From the IMG/VR virus record IMGVR_UViG_3300009593_000022, positions 1-55,113 of that record: a stretch of 55,113 bases of DNA. One strand, given 5' to 3'. Below, piece by piece: positions 35,768-43,643 of this stretch. How positions within the stretch are numbered: the first letter of the stretch is position 1; the number at the start of each line of letters is the position of its first letter. The notes under the pieces are model-generated. The model saw only the letters and a program-made list of their open reading frames with translations. It did not search any database and was not told where the DNA came from. A program made the translations under genes and the position numbers. The DNA comes from a virus.

Positions 35768-36735
35768 TGGCAATACAAAGACCTTTGACTTTTCAGAGCG
35801 ACGCAGACTCCTCTGGCAAGCAAGGTATGAGGGAGATGACAGACTCAGAGATGGGTCTTCTCCGTTATAACCTAGCAGTCGCATACGGCGACTCATTGAA
35901 TAGTGGAATTGGTTCAGTAGGTGCGATAGCAACAGGGACAGGTAAAGCAGATATATTCAGTCCTATCGGCGACGGAGTTATTGACACGAAAAGAAACTTT
36001 GTAGAAGCTACAAATACTGCTGGTGGTTCTGAGGCGGAAGACTATCCTGCTTACCCTACTGTAACAACAAGTGTCATTTCAACCACACGATGGCAACAGA
36101 ACTTTGACTCTGTAACTTATCCTACCAACGCAACGATGGATGCAGATTCTTATCTGTATTACACCGATAACGCATACGATTTCCGATACTTATCATTAGA
36201 AGCAGACTTTGTTTCTACAATTATTTCTGATACTATCTCTGATATGAGAACAGGTCACGGAGTAGGAACATATTATGTTGCTGCGGCGGAACCATTCTTT
36301 CTTGGTGCAGGAACTTGGACGAACAAAGGAACTGTCATGACTGACACGACTTATGACGCAGGTTCTACTTCATATCAGTTGTATCTAAAAAGAAGTTTGA
36401 CAGACGCCTCGTCTTATTCCAATAGTTCGAAACCTATGTATAGATGGGTGACAAGCGGAGCGAATCAAGGTTTCAACGAAATAGATATAGGGACAAGTGG
36501 GAATTTAATCCAGAACATACTCTTGCCCATTTTGCGACGAAACTGTTCTGGTTCTGGACAACTACAATATCAAGTAAGCGCATCTTCTACTGGCCTAGCC
36601 CGTGGGAGTTGTATTGATAAACGGCAAGAGGGATATACTGAGTCTCGTACTTACAGTCATCCTCTCTATTATTCACGGAGGACTCCTTCAGGACCGACCT
36701 CCTCTATCACACAATATCATCTGAATCTAACATGA
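35767..36735 (+). CDS. 322-residue virion structural protein, probable fibre-associated
   Basis: The start ATG 35767 shares a base with the stop of the fibre gene (TAATG). The protein opens with a short conserved-looking MAIQRPLTFQSD segment and an amphipathic stretch (MTDSEMGLLRYNLAVAYG). A Thr/Ser/Tyr-rich beta region without membrane segments follows. The last 60 residues are basic with two Cys. Family unknown. The neighbours and composition suggest a tail or fibre-tip structural component rather than an enzyme. The gene ends in an ATGA overlap with the next gene. Confidence 0.7.
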   Translation: MAIQRPLTFQSDADSSGKQGMREMTDSEMGLLRYNLAVAYGDSLNSGIGSVGAIATGTGKADIFSPIGDGVIDTKRNFVEATNTAGGSEAEDYPAYPTVTTSVISTTRWQQNFDSVTYPTNATMDADSYLYYTDNAYDFRYLSLEADFVSTIISDTISDMRTGHGVGTYYVAAAEPFFLGAGTWTNKGTVMTDTTYDAGSTSYQLYLKRSLTDASSYSNSSKPMYRWVTSGANQGFNEIDIGTSGNLIQNILLPILRRNCSGSGQLQYQVSASSTGLARGSCIDKRQEGYTESRTYSHPLYYSRRTPSGPTSSITQYHLNLT

Positions 36736-37301
36736 CTACTTTCACAAAATGGCCAAGTCCCAGATGGGTTTTATGGGTTTCTAACAGAGAAGAAGACCGA
36801 CTACTTGATAGAACAAGTTCTATTGAGATTATCAAATGCAATGACTATGAAGAATATGTTCATGAAGTTATGCAATGCGATATGGGTTCACCTTCTTATT
36901 TGGAACTTGTCAACGACCCTAAGTGGGGCAACGGAAACGAAGAAATACTTATTCCAAAGATAGATGCGTCAAGTGAAGAGTGGGCTATCGCTCAAGCAAA
37001 GTCCATGACTGAACTTGAAGAGTTTCGTGTTTGGAAAGAAAACAACGGCGAACTGCCAGACAAGGCAATCGATACAAAGACTGAAAAGGTCGACTCAATC
37101 TCCTTAGAATATTTGGAAGAGAGAGTCGAGAAAGAGGACATATTCAAGATGAAACTTGATATGTTCGAAAAAGATTTTGTTCGAAATGCAAACAGGGAAC
37201 AGAAGTCCGAACTTAGGAAGACGGATGACTTCTTTCAGTTGTCGTCCATTTACTTCCAGATGAAGGCAGCGGCGGCTCACGCTGATAATGCACCATCTTG
37301 A
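36732..37301 (+). CDS. 189-residue acidic helical protein, possible fibre/tail assembly factor
   Basis: The gene begins in ATGA overlap with the previous gene, so it is translationally coupled. The N-terminal half (about 1-70) contains KWPSPRWVLWV and a Tyr/Glu-rich region. The C-terminal half is charged and helical, with likely coiled-coil segments (LEYLEERVEKEDIFKMKLD and following). One Ala-rich tail ends the protein. Small acidic helical proteins at the end of fibre gene blocks are often assembly chaperones, but no sequence signature supports a specific one here. The last 89 bp overlap the convergent - strand gene at 37213-37917. Confidence 0.65.
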   Translation: MTTFTKWPSPRWVLWVSNREEDRLLDRTSSIEIIKCNDYEEYVHEVMQCDMGSPSYLELVNDPKWGNGNEEILIPKIDASSEEWAIAQAKSMTELEEFRVWKENNGELPDKAIDTKTEKVDSISLEYLEERVEKEDIFKMKLDMFEKDFVRNANREQKSELRKTDDFFQLSSIYFQMKAAAAHADNAPS

Positions 37302-37917
37302 TGTCTGGGTGAAACTCACCCATCCATAGATAGTCATTCTTATATCTTTCTGTCATCTTTGACATATAGGTATCGTCGCGTTCCATCTTCCATTGCGTAT
37401 GCCAATGGTCTGGGACAAACTTCATCTTCAAAGACTGAGATGTCCCTATCCTTCCCCTTACCATATCTTCAACAAAGTTCATTTCTCCGTTGACAGGACC
37501 AATAGTTATTCCTTGGTCGATATAGTAGGTTTGCCAAAATTCCGAATCTTGTCTAAAAGTTTCGTGAATATATTTCGTATCTTCTGGAAAAAATTTATAA
37601 AAACCTCCTGCAAATTTGTAAGTGCGTGCTGTGCCGTTATCTTGCCACCACCAATTTCGTGCAACAAGAAATTCACCTCGTTGAACAGGTTGTGAAAAAA
37701 GACTGGAATAATCGTTAAGGAACTCAATGTCAATGTCAATAAGGACCACAGGGCAGTCTTCTGATACGGAAAATGCTCGTAGCTTATTCCACTGAAGATG
37801 TATGCCAGGGTCCTCTTCACGAATCCATTCGATTGGTCCCAACTTGTTTTCAAGAGTACGTTCATAGTGAATGCCATATTTTTCTCCGATTCTTACAGCG
37901 TATATTTTGTAGTCCAT
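37213..37917 (-). CDS. Glycosyltransferase-like protein with DID motif
   Basis: This 234-residue protein is last in the - strand operon. The N-terminal half shows a GT-A-like arrangement: a short beta-alpha start, then WNKLRAFS and a hydrophobic strand ending in D61-I-D63 (VVLIDIDIEFLND), the usual metal/nucleotide-sugar DxD site. It continues with FLVARNWWWQD and a KFAGGFYKFFP strand, which parallel the other two glycosyltransferase-like proteins of this operon. No membrane segment is seen, so it should be cytosolic. Acceptor and sugar are unknown. It overlaps its upstream neighbour by 25 bp. Its 3' end overlaps the convergent + strand gene by 89 bp (TAA at 37213-37215), and the last 25 or so residues, Ser/Pro-rich, may be dispensable. 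Confidence 0.75.
   Translation of the reverse strand: MDYKIYAVRIGEKYGIHYERTLENKLGPIEWIREEDPGIHLQWNKLRAFSVSEDCPVVLIDIDIEFLNDYSSLFSQPVQRGEFLVARNWWWQDNGTARTYKFAGGFYKFFPEDTKYIHETFRQDSEFWQTYYIDQGITIGPVNGEMNFVEDMVRGRIGTSQSLKMKFVPDHWHTQWKMERDDTYMSKMTERYKNDYLWMGEFHPDIKMVHYQREPPLPSSGSKWTTTERSHPSS
37306..37322. terminator. Hairpin at the convergent junction, candidate weak terminator
   Basis: TGGGTGA (37306-37312) and TCACCCA (37316-37322) form a perfect 7-bp inverted repeat around a 3-base loop, 4 bases after the + operon stop codon. There is no T run on either strand, so it is not a canonical intrinsic terminator. It lies inside the codons of the - strand glycosyltransferase gene. It could attenuate + transcripts or be chance. 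Confidence 0.3.
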
Positions 37918-38414
37918 TCTGGTTTCTCTACATCATGATTTAATAAACATATTGGGTATGAGCGTATATTCTCATCCCAAAACCAAGACCAAGCAATTCT
38001 ATCATAGATTCTAAAATCTACTTCCCTATAAATGTATTCATCAATACCTCTTGTGTATTTGCTCCTATCCATTCCCAAGGATATATCTATTCTGTCACCC
38101 TTCCATGCCATGACTGATGAATTAAGTGGAGTATGATAGGGTTGTCTCCACCAAGCATACAACAAAGTAAAGTCATCTCTGACTACATCTATTGCATCTT
38201 TGATAACGACATCTAAATCGAAGTAGACGTAATTTTCGTCTTCTCTCCGACACTCCTGAAACATTTTCAGTTTATCGTAAACTGAGCCTTCTCCTCTTGT
38301 GATAACGTGAGTTCTGTCATATTTGAACTCAACGTTATGTAACTGATATTCAATGTCTGCAACTGCTTTGAGAGGATACTTGTCTCCAGTACAGACCATA
38401 ACTACAGTGGTCAT
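37893..38414 (-). CDS. Small glycosyltransferase-like protein with DLD motif
   Basis: This 173-residue protein opens with a strand (MTTVVMVCTGDKYPLKAV) as in phage glycosyltransferases. It has a YDKLKMFQ helix and then the DxD strand NYVYFDLDVVIKD (D66-L-D68). Later residues include FTLLYAWWRQPYHTPLNSS and VMAWKGD, the part that in relatives forms the acceptor or sugar pocket. It is short for a full GT-A enzyme, so it may have a reduced C-terminal lobe. It starts in ATGA overlap with the phosphoribosyltransferase gene. It is related to the products of 39170-39862 and, more weakly, 37213-37917. Confidence 0.75.
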   Translation of the reverse strand: MTTVVMVCTGDKYPLKAVADIEYQLHNVEFKYDRTHVITRGEGSVYDKLKMFQECRREDENYVYFDLDVVIKDAIDVVRDDFTLLYAWWRQPYHTPLNSSVMAWKGDRIDISLGMDRSKYTRGIDEYIYREVDFRIYDRIAWSWFWDENIRSYPICLLNHDVEKPEWTTKYTL

Positions 38415-38785
38415 GGCATTCTGAACAACGCGTTTACCCAGAGAGGTGGTTTAGAACGGGCAAAGACACACCAACCAAAGTATTCCTTGTCCTTAAAATT
38501 CGCTTCAACAAAATCGTGGAAACTTCCTCCAGTTGTAAGAACATCATCACAAATGAGATAAGGGTCATCTGCATTTTGTGTTGAATAGTCGTTCAACCAT
38601 CTTTCAAGTTTGTTTCCTCCTCTAGGTATTCCTATCGCGGCTTGAAACGGCCTGTCTTCATATTCTACAATCATTTTAGCTAGAGTCCACCATTCCGAAT
38701 CGCTAATAGCGTCACATTCTATTTTCCAGTTTAGTTGTTTTCCTGAGTGACCAATGAAATCAACACTTTGAAATAAGTCCATCAT
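38411..38785 (-). CDS. Phosphoribosyltransferase-like protein
   Basis: This 124-residue protein has the type I phosphoribosyltransferase signature. The PRPP-binding strand and loop is YLICDDVLTTGGSF, with the acidic pair D80-D81 followed by T84-T85-G86. An upstream pyrophosphate-loop-like IGIPRGG lies at residues 52-57. Such proteins transfer or release phosphoribosyl groups at nucleobases, or act as regulators. The protein is shorter than most catalytic family members (about 150-200 residues) and its hood domain is minimal, so the base specificity cannot be read. The gene overlaps both neighbours by 4 bp. Together with the PP-loop ATPase and kinase-like genes it hints at nucleotide chemistry in this operon. 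Confidence 0.85.
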   Translation of the reverse strand: MMDLFQSVDFIGHSGKQLNWKIECDAISDSEWWTLAKMIVEYEDRPFQAAIGIPRGGNKLERWLNDYSTQNADDPYLICDDVLTTGGSFHDFVEANFKDKEYFGWCVFARSKPPLWVNALFRMP

Positions 38786-39207
38786 ATTCCTTCTATTCCA
38801 AGGTTATTACCATAAATATATGTATGCGTATCATCGTGATACTTGTCGTATAAATTGTACAACTTGTTTTGAGTTACCAGTTGTGCATGGTTGTGTATGG
38901 GGTTACAGTCGCCGTTATGTTCTTTAGCATCACCTCTGAGGATGAATTCTCCGTCATGAACTTGGCCAATAGGGAAGGTCTTTTCACAGTTCCAATGCAC
39001 GACACAACCACGAAGTTCTACCTCATCGAAGATAGCGTCCTTGCAGATAACATCATCTCTGTCTTTATATTTAATATCATAGTTGATATTGTGAACAACG
39101 ATGCCCAGCGAACGAAGCTGGTCAATTAAGTCGAAGTTTTCACACGCGACAAACGTTAGTTCATCGTGCTCAGTCAACCATGAATAAATCCGTTTCGTGG
39201 AGTTCAT
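38782..39207 (-). CDS. Minimal Rossmann/methyltransferase-like protein
   Basis: This 141-residue protein has no catalytic signature I can assign with certainty. Strand VVHWNCEKTFPIG (residues 69-81), the preceding KDAIFDEVELRG, and the following GEFILRGDA and NGDCNPIHNHAQLV align in order with the second half of the 42873-43643 protein (HVIINTSGEHMPHI, TIVMSNDY, GHTHCVSDMMEL). That protein looks like a class I methyltransferase. The N-terminal glycine-rich cofactor loop seen there is missing or reduced here, so this may be a non-catalytic partner or a degenerate paralogue. It overlaps the upstream gene by 38 bp and the downstream gene by 4 bp. Confidence 0.55.
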   Translation of the reverse strand: MNSTKRIYSWLTEHDELTFVACENFDLIDQLRSLGIVVHNINYDIKYKDRDDVICKDAIFDEVELRGCVVHWNCEKTFPIGQVHDGEFILRGDAKEHNGDCNPIHNHAQLVTQNKLYNLYDKYHDDTHTYIYGNNLGIEGI

Positions 39208-39862
39208 AGTGTTTTTTGTTTACAGAAATATTATTGTTGTAAAGATGAGAGGTATTAAATAGGGTCACTTTACCTCTTTGTCCATTTACATTATAATTAG
39301 AGAATAAACCCTCGCCCCAATAACTTAATCTATTATTACGGGCATGTTGGTAAAAAAGATACTTGTCGAGACTCTTATAAGTCCAAGCTATTTTTTCCCA
39401 ATTCTTTTCTGTATACTCACGAAGCCACGTCGCGCAACCTTTATCCCAAAAAACAAATGAACTATTGACATGACACGATGACCCTCTTCCATAGGGTTTC
39501 AAACTCATCGTTTCGAAGTCGTTCCAATAGTTCCAGATAAAGGTTATAGTTTTATGAGGCCGAGATACCAATTTCGTTATGTCTTCATTGATGTGGATAT
39601 CTAAATCCAACCATCCGTTTATCTCTGCTTCATCTTTGTCAATCAGCATCAGTTTTTCATACGTAAAGACCCTATCCGTGTCGTATGGTCTCAACTCTTG
39701 TATGTCACGATGCTCGATATCTTTTGTTAGTCCTTTCGTATCATCTGTCCAAACTCTCAGTATGAAGTCTGTGTTCAGATGTTTTCCTAGTAGTTTATAT
39801 AGACGATTAACATATTCAGCATTATATTTCTCCCCCCACTTCAGGGCATTTATGTGCACCAT
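39170..39862 (-). CDS. Glycosyltransferase-like protein with DLD motif
   Basis: This 230-residue protein starts with a short helix-forming region (WGEKYNAEYVNRLYKLLGKH), then a beta strand FILRVWTDD. A YEKLMLID helix and the metal-site strand INGWLDLDIHIN (D86-L-D88) follow. After it, FIWNYWNDF, CHVNSSFVFWDKG and helical segments match the order of motifs in the 173-residue glycosyltransferase-like protein of 37893-38414. This supports a nucleotide-sugar transferase of GT-A type in the cytoplasm. The donor and acceptor are unknown. It overlaps the upstream radical SAM gene by 13 bp and the downstream gene by 38 bp. Confidence 0.75.
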   Translation of the reverse strand: MVHINALKWGEKYNAEYVNRLYKLLGKHLNTDFILRVWTDDTKGLTKDIEHRDIQELRPYDTDRVFTYEKLMLIDKDEAEINGWLDLDIHINEDITKLVSRPHKTITFIWNYWNDFETMSLKPYGRGSSCHVNSSFVFWDKGCATWLREYTEKNWEKIAWTYKSLDKYLFYQHARNNRLSYWGEGLFSNYNVNGQRGKVTLFNTSHLYNNNISVNKKHYELHETDLFMVD

Positions 39863-40959
39863 AGCCGTTCCGTTGATGTGGATTTCCGCTTTGGTATCTT
39901 TGAGTCAGCGCTCGAGACGCAAGTGTCTGTGACACATGGCATGGGTTGTTCAAAGAGGGAAAAACCTGTTTCCAGACTCCCAAGTGGAACATCACTACAA
40001 GAATAAGAACGCTTGACAGAACCATCAGGCTCACGTATGATAATGGACCGATAGCCTGACGAGCATGTCCACCCTTTAAACTTGTTAAAACCGAACGCAT
40101 TAAACCTTTCCGCTTGGTCGAGTCTCCACGTTTTGCCATTTTGATCCTTCATCTCTATTTGATAATGTTGTCCATTCTCTGCTATCCGATGCTGGAATTT
40201 TGATTTAGGTCTACGCACTTTACGTTTCTGTTCTGTAAAATCTTGTTGAGGCATTCCGTTATGAAGAACCTCAAACATTCTGGGGGTGTAACCACTAACA
40301 ACGTGGCTAGCAGTAGGGTCGCTCTGAGGCTTGAGCGTAACATTGATGCCCCTAGAATGAAAGTAGTTAGCGTCTTCCCAGAGTTCGTCAAATCTTTCTG
40401 GGACCATAACTTGGTTAATTGTAACTTGTACATCTTGAGTCTGGAGATAATCCAACTTATCAGCAAACTCCATTCGTTTAGTATTGTCATTTACGTGCTC
40501 CTTATGATAGGAAGCTGTAATAGAGACTCTATGAAAGTCTCTTGTTAGGTTTGTGTATTCCTCCCACCATTTCAACTTACGAGATATATTCGAAGTCAAG
40601 TGAGTGGATGTCCAATTGCATGACATAATATCTTCCCGCAAACTGTCAAGTAAAGGAACAAGGGTAGGAACAACGCTAGGTTCTCCCCCCGAAAAAGAAA
40701 AGTGAAACGAGTTGAATCCCCTCTCTCTTGCTTGTTTTTTAATCTCTTCCAGCGTAAGTAAAACGACATCTTCACTTCTCCAATCTTTCTTTTTGGTTGA
40801 TGCGTAAGGCCAACAATACGAACACGAATAGTTACAGTATCGGCCCAGCAGCCAAGATACGTTGAAGAGGTCTCGATGAAGCATTGTCCATTGCCCCACC
40901 ATCTCGATGTCTTCCCAAGGAATTTTTGTAAAGTCAGTTTGTGAAAATTTTATTGCCAT
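39850..40959 (-). CDS. Radical SAM protein A with C-terminal auxiliary cysteine module
   Basis: This 369-residue protein carries the radical SAM cluster motif C42-x3-C46-x2-C49 (RYCNYSCSYCWPY) and the SAM-binding FSGGEPS at 89-95. Residues 294-357 form a second cysteine-rich module. It begins FKGWTCSSGYRS (C299), continues with an EPDGSVKRSYSC strand pair (C321), and ends with C342-x4-C347-x-S349 before DSKIPK. The same layout appears in radical SAM C and in the edge-truncated gene at 54565. There the last position is Cys, here it is Ser349. The module probably binds an auxiliary Fe-S cluster, as SPASM-type modules do in peptide- and sugar-modifying radical SAM enzymes. The substrate is unknown. 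It overlaps the upstream gene by 10 bp. Confidence 0.9.
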   Translation of the reverse strand: MAIKFSQTDFTKIPWEDIEMVGQWTMLHRDLFNVSWLLGRYCNYSCSYCWPYASTKKKDWRSEDVVLLTLEEIKKQARERGFNSFHFSFSGGEPSVVPTLVPLLDSLREDIMSCNWTSTHLTSNISRKLKWWEEYTNLTRDFHRVSITASYHKEHVNDNTKRMEFADKLDYLQTQDVQVTINQVMVPERFDELWEDANYFHSRGINVTLKPQSDPTASHVVSGYTPRMFEVLHNGMPQQDFTEQKRKVRRPKSKFQHRIAENGQHYQIEMKDQNGKTWRLDQAERFNAFGFNKFKGWTCSSGYRSIIIREPDGSVKRSYSCSDVPLGSLETGFSLFEQPMPCVTDTCVSSADSKIPKRKSTSTERLWCT

Positions 40960-41999
40960 TGTGCGGTAAAAGGGTCATATCCATCATTGCATTTTAATGC
41001 GCAAGTTTCTAGTCTATCTACTCTAGACCAAGAATCTCTCACTTTAGTAAAGAAGTCGCCTTCAACTATCTCTTGAATACTCCGAACCTTCTTTACATTT
41101 ATCTTATCATAGTCACCAATCATGTTATGAACATCGCCTTCTTTTTCCTTACGCCACCATTTGTAAGGTTGTCCAGCCAACCAGCAACAAGGGAATACAT
41201 TCCCCTCTGATGATATATAGATTTCTGACTTATCTTCCGCTTTACATTTTATACTACATTTCTCCAAGTAGTTCTTAAAAGTTCCATGTTTCTCCTCTAA
41301 TTCCTTGAACTTGGGTAACTCTTTGTTCTGATACTTAGGATGAGTGGGCTGTTCAAGATACTGCTTTCTCTCCCCTTTCTTATTTATTGCTTGATGTCCT
41401 GTCTTGGTTTCAAGGGAAGCAGTATTTATGTATCGTCCACTTTTCTTTACGATGAACTCTTTTACTCCTAAAGCTCGTGCCCATCCTCGTGCAATGTCAA
41501 CTTGATGTTCGTTATGTTTGAAGACAAGGAAGGTCCACTTTGCCAGTCCGCCTGCATCACAGAAAGAAACGATATTGTCCTCGACCTTTTCCCATTTGAC
41601 ACCTTGACGATAGAGATGGTTGGTATCCTCTAGTCCATCAACGGAAAAGTTTACCTCACTAAACTGGGCAAGTTCTTCCCACCATTTCTGGTCTCTAGCA
41701 CCTCCGTTTGTTGTGGTCATTATTCTAAGTCGAGGATTCTTGTCCTTCATCCATTCGTAGATATGAAGAAGGTCATCACAGAAGATAGGGTCTCCGTGGT
41801 TACCACAGGAGTAGAAGAAATCTAATCTTTTTATGAATTCAAAATCGATAGAGTTGGTGAACTCTCGAAAGCTCCACGTTGCATTAGACAAATGATGGTT
41901 AACTTTACCTCCATTTTCGTTCCTGTCACACATTGGACAGGATGCATTACAACCTTGAGTTGGTTCGAAGTGAACCTGCTTTATGTTACGATACTCCAT
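40950..41999 (-). CDS. Radical SAM/SPASM-like protein B
   Basis: This 349-residue protein carries radical SAM motif C17-x3-C21-x2-C24 in FEPTQGCNASCPMCDRN. The usual GGEP segment is replaced by YSCGNHGDPI (C65), as in proteins F and H of the same operon. The C-terminal SPASM-like part has C-x3-C followed by C-x18-CC (around EIYISSEGNVFPCCWLAG) and a final C-x3-C (CALKCNDG). A family with this architecture usually acts on peptides or on small polar substrates through auxiliary clusters. A Lys/Gln-rich insert (about 195-240) lies between the barrel and the SPASM part. ATG 41999 overlaps the upstream gene by 19 bp, with no strong ribosome site, so translation is probably coupled. Confidence 0.9.
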   Translation of the reverse strand: MEYRNIKQVHFEPTQGCNASCPMCDRNENGGKVNHHLSNATWSFREFTNSIDFEFIKRLDFFYSCGNHGDPIFCDDLLHIYEWMKDKNPRLRIMTTTNGGARDQKWWEELAQFSEVNFSVDGLEDTNHLYRQGVKWEKVEDNIVSFCDAGGLAKWTFLVFKHNEHQVDIARGWARALGVKEFIVKKSGRYINTASLETKTGHQAINKKGERKQYLEQPTHPKYQNKELPKFKELEEKHGTFKNYLEKCSIKCKAEDKSEIYISSEGNVFPCCWLAGQPYKWWRKEKEGDVHNMIGDYDKINVKKVRSIQEIVEGDFFTKVRDSWSRVDRLETCALKCNDGYDPFTAQWQ

Positions 42000-42892
42000 A
42001 TGTCTTTTGGGTAGTCCATGATTTCTTTAGTGCCTGGCGTCCACAAAGGAGTAACAGTCAGGTCTATGTCGATGTAATTTCTAAACTGTTTTATAAACTG
42101 TTTAACTTGAGGCACTTTTTCTGGGTGTAACATGCATTTGAGTCGAACTGTCTTTTTGCCTTTACCACTTCCTCTGGCGTCAAGGAATCGTTTAAGTTTT
42201 TGTATGTAAGTATCCCGAACAAATTCAAAGTGAATAGAAATAGCGAGGTGACTATAAACATTGAGATGATTGAGATACTCAGCCGACTTGGTTCCATTAG
42301 TGCTCGTAGAAATTTGTGAATAAGGATTATTCCCTTTCAACCACTTGACAAAGTCAATGTAGTTTTTGTTTAATGTTGGTTCTCCACCACTTATATTTAT
42401 GGTGCGCACATTTCGGGGGTTTACTGTCCTCCAAGCTTGTTTATATTTTTCTATATCTATTGACTCTGTCGAGGAATGGTTTTCAGGTTCACAGTATGAA
42501 CATTCAAAGTTACATTTCTTTTCTGTGTAGAAGTTAACATTGACTTTGTTCTCGTTGTCAATGGCTCGTATCTTCTGTCCCTGTTTGTATGGTTCTATTT
42601 TGGCAGGTGCGTGTTTGATGAGTTTGAGTAGGTCTTCATTTGCTCCTTTTCTCATTTCAATATCATTACCACAGAAACAATTGTCATTCGGACATATTTG
42701 ACTTTTGATGGGAGTGAAGTCATCAATACTTTGTTCTTCAGGACTTCCGCAGACTGTCTGTCTGACTGTCCATTTTTCTACATCTATGACATACTGGGAT
42801 GGTTCACAAATCCAACCCTTAAAATTAGTTACCTGTTTTAGTTGACTGACTGTAGCAGTCTTCATCCCTTGGTCAGTCAGTACCTTCAGCAT
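41981..42892 (-). CDS. Radical SAM protein C with N-terminal auxiliary cysteine module
   Basis: I place the start at ATG 42892, because GGGAGG lies four bases upstream. A TTG at 42904 would add four residues. The protein is 303 residues. Residues 24-80 form the auxiliary cysteine module: NFKGWIC (C29), C48 in TVCG, then C67-x4-C72-x-C74 (CPNDNCFCGNDIEMRKG). The radical SAM motif follows at C127-x3-C131-x2-C134 (KKCNFECSYCEPEN), with ISGGEPTLN at 167-175. In relatives A and the edge gene, the same module sits after the barrel. The C-terminus ends with a short polar tail and no SPASM region. Substrate unknown. Confidence 0.88.
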   Translation of the reverse strand: MLKVLTDQGMKTATVSQLKQVTNFKGWICEPSQYVIDVEKWTVRQTVCGSPEEQSIDDFTPIKSQICPNDNCFCGNDIEMRKGANEDLLKLIKHAPAKIEPYKQGQKIRAIDNENKVNVNFYTEKKCNFECSYCEPENHSSTESIDIEKYKQAWRTVNPRNVRTINISGGEPTLNKNYIDFVKWLKGNNPYSQISTSTNGTKSAEYLNHLNVYSHLAISIHFEFVRDTYIQKLKRFLDARGSGKGKKTVRLKCMLHPEKVPQVKQFIKQFRNYIDIDLTVTPLWTPGTKEIMDYPKDIWSIVT

Positions 42893-43643
42893 GCATCCTC
42901 CCAATCACCATAAACCTATTATAAGTTTGCATAGACCTAGTACCTGTGTAATAAGTCTTGCCCAGTTCTTGTTGACGCATCAGTTCCATCATATCTGAAA
43001 CACAATGAGTGTGTCCGTTTCCATCAAAATAATCATTTGACATAACGATAGTAAGAGGGTTTCCCTTAAAGAAGTTTCTTCTTTGGGATATGTGTGGCAT
43101 ATGTTCACCAGAGGTATTTATAATAACATGCCGTCTTCTGACATCAGACCTGCTGAACCAGTCTCCGAATTGATGCACAGGATATTTAGGTTCGAACTTA
43201 TTTTTATATTGAGCCATGACTGGATGGCAGAGTTCGTCTTTGTCGTAACAGTCTATCTGTTTTATGTTTGGAAAGGCGTAGTCGATATATTCTATCAACG
43301 GCCAACCAAACCAAGAACCAACTAACTCAATGTGACAGGGTCTTGTATAGTCAAACTTAGAACCGAGATTTGCTATCTCTTCAACCATCCATAGTTTAGA
43401 TTCGTGTTGTTGAGATGAAAGGGAGTCTGCGTGTGACTGGACATATGCTTCTGAGAGGTTGTTTTCAATCCATCTTCCAACTTCTGAATACTTTGTCGCT
43501 CTCTGAATCTTGTTGACTGTCGCTTGTTCTTCTCGCATTTTTGAGAGAAGAGCCTCGTTTCGCCGATAGTCAATTATCTCCAGTACAGTTCTCTTTTCTT
43601 CATCTTTACCTTTGTGAAGTAATCGTTGAAGTTCTGATTCCAT
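42873..43643 (-). CDS. Methyltransferase-like protein (class I fold)
   Basis: This 256-residue protein has a helical N-terminal region (about 1-95), then a Rossmann-type core. IELVGSWFGWPLIEY (106-119) fits the cofactor-binding strand and glycine loop. An IDCYDKD strand (130-136) gives the acidic ribose-binding residue. RHVIINTSGEHMPHI (171-185) and TIVMSNDYFDGNGHTHCVS (198-216) fit strands 4 and 5 with the active-site region. Related proteins in phages are annotated as SAM-dependent methyltransferases, but I see no substrate signature. The 70-bp overlap with the upstream radical SAM gene is long, and an internal ATG exists at residue 36, so the first 35 residues are less certain. The minimal protein at 38782-39207 is a relative. 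Confidence 0.65.
   Translation of the reverse strand: MESELQRLLHKGKDEEKRTVLEIIDYRRNEALLSKMREEQATVNKIQRATKYSEVGRWIENNLSEAYVQSHADSLSSQQHESKLWMVEEIANLGSKFDYTRPCHIELVGSWFGWPLIEYIDYAFPNIKQIDCYDKDELCHPVMAQYKNKFEPKYPVHQFGDWFSRSDVRRRHVIINTSGEHMPHISQRRNFFKGNPLTIVMSNDYFDGNGHTHCVSDMMELMRQQELGKTYYTGTRSMQTYNRFMVIGRMHAEGTD
43115..43122 (-). promoter_or_regulatory. TATAAATA, possible internal late promoter on - strand
   Basis: The - strand reads TATAAATA, an exact match to the T4 late promoter core, inside the methyltransferase-like gene. It lies about 220 bp upstream of radical SAM C and all genes to 37213. It could give extra late expression of the downstream half of the operon. An 8-base AT-rich match can occur by chance in a sequence of this size, so support is limited. 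Confidence 0.3.

Noticed and set aside
37506-37877. A 123-residue - strand frame inside the terminal glycosyltransferase gene
   Set aside because: The overlapping frame carries the DID motif and similarity to the other two transferases; this one has none.
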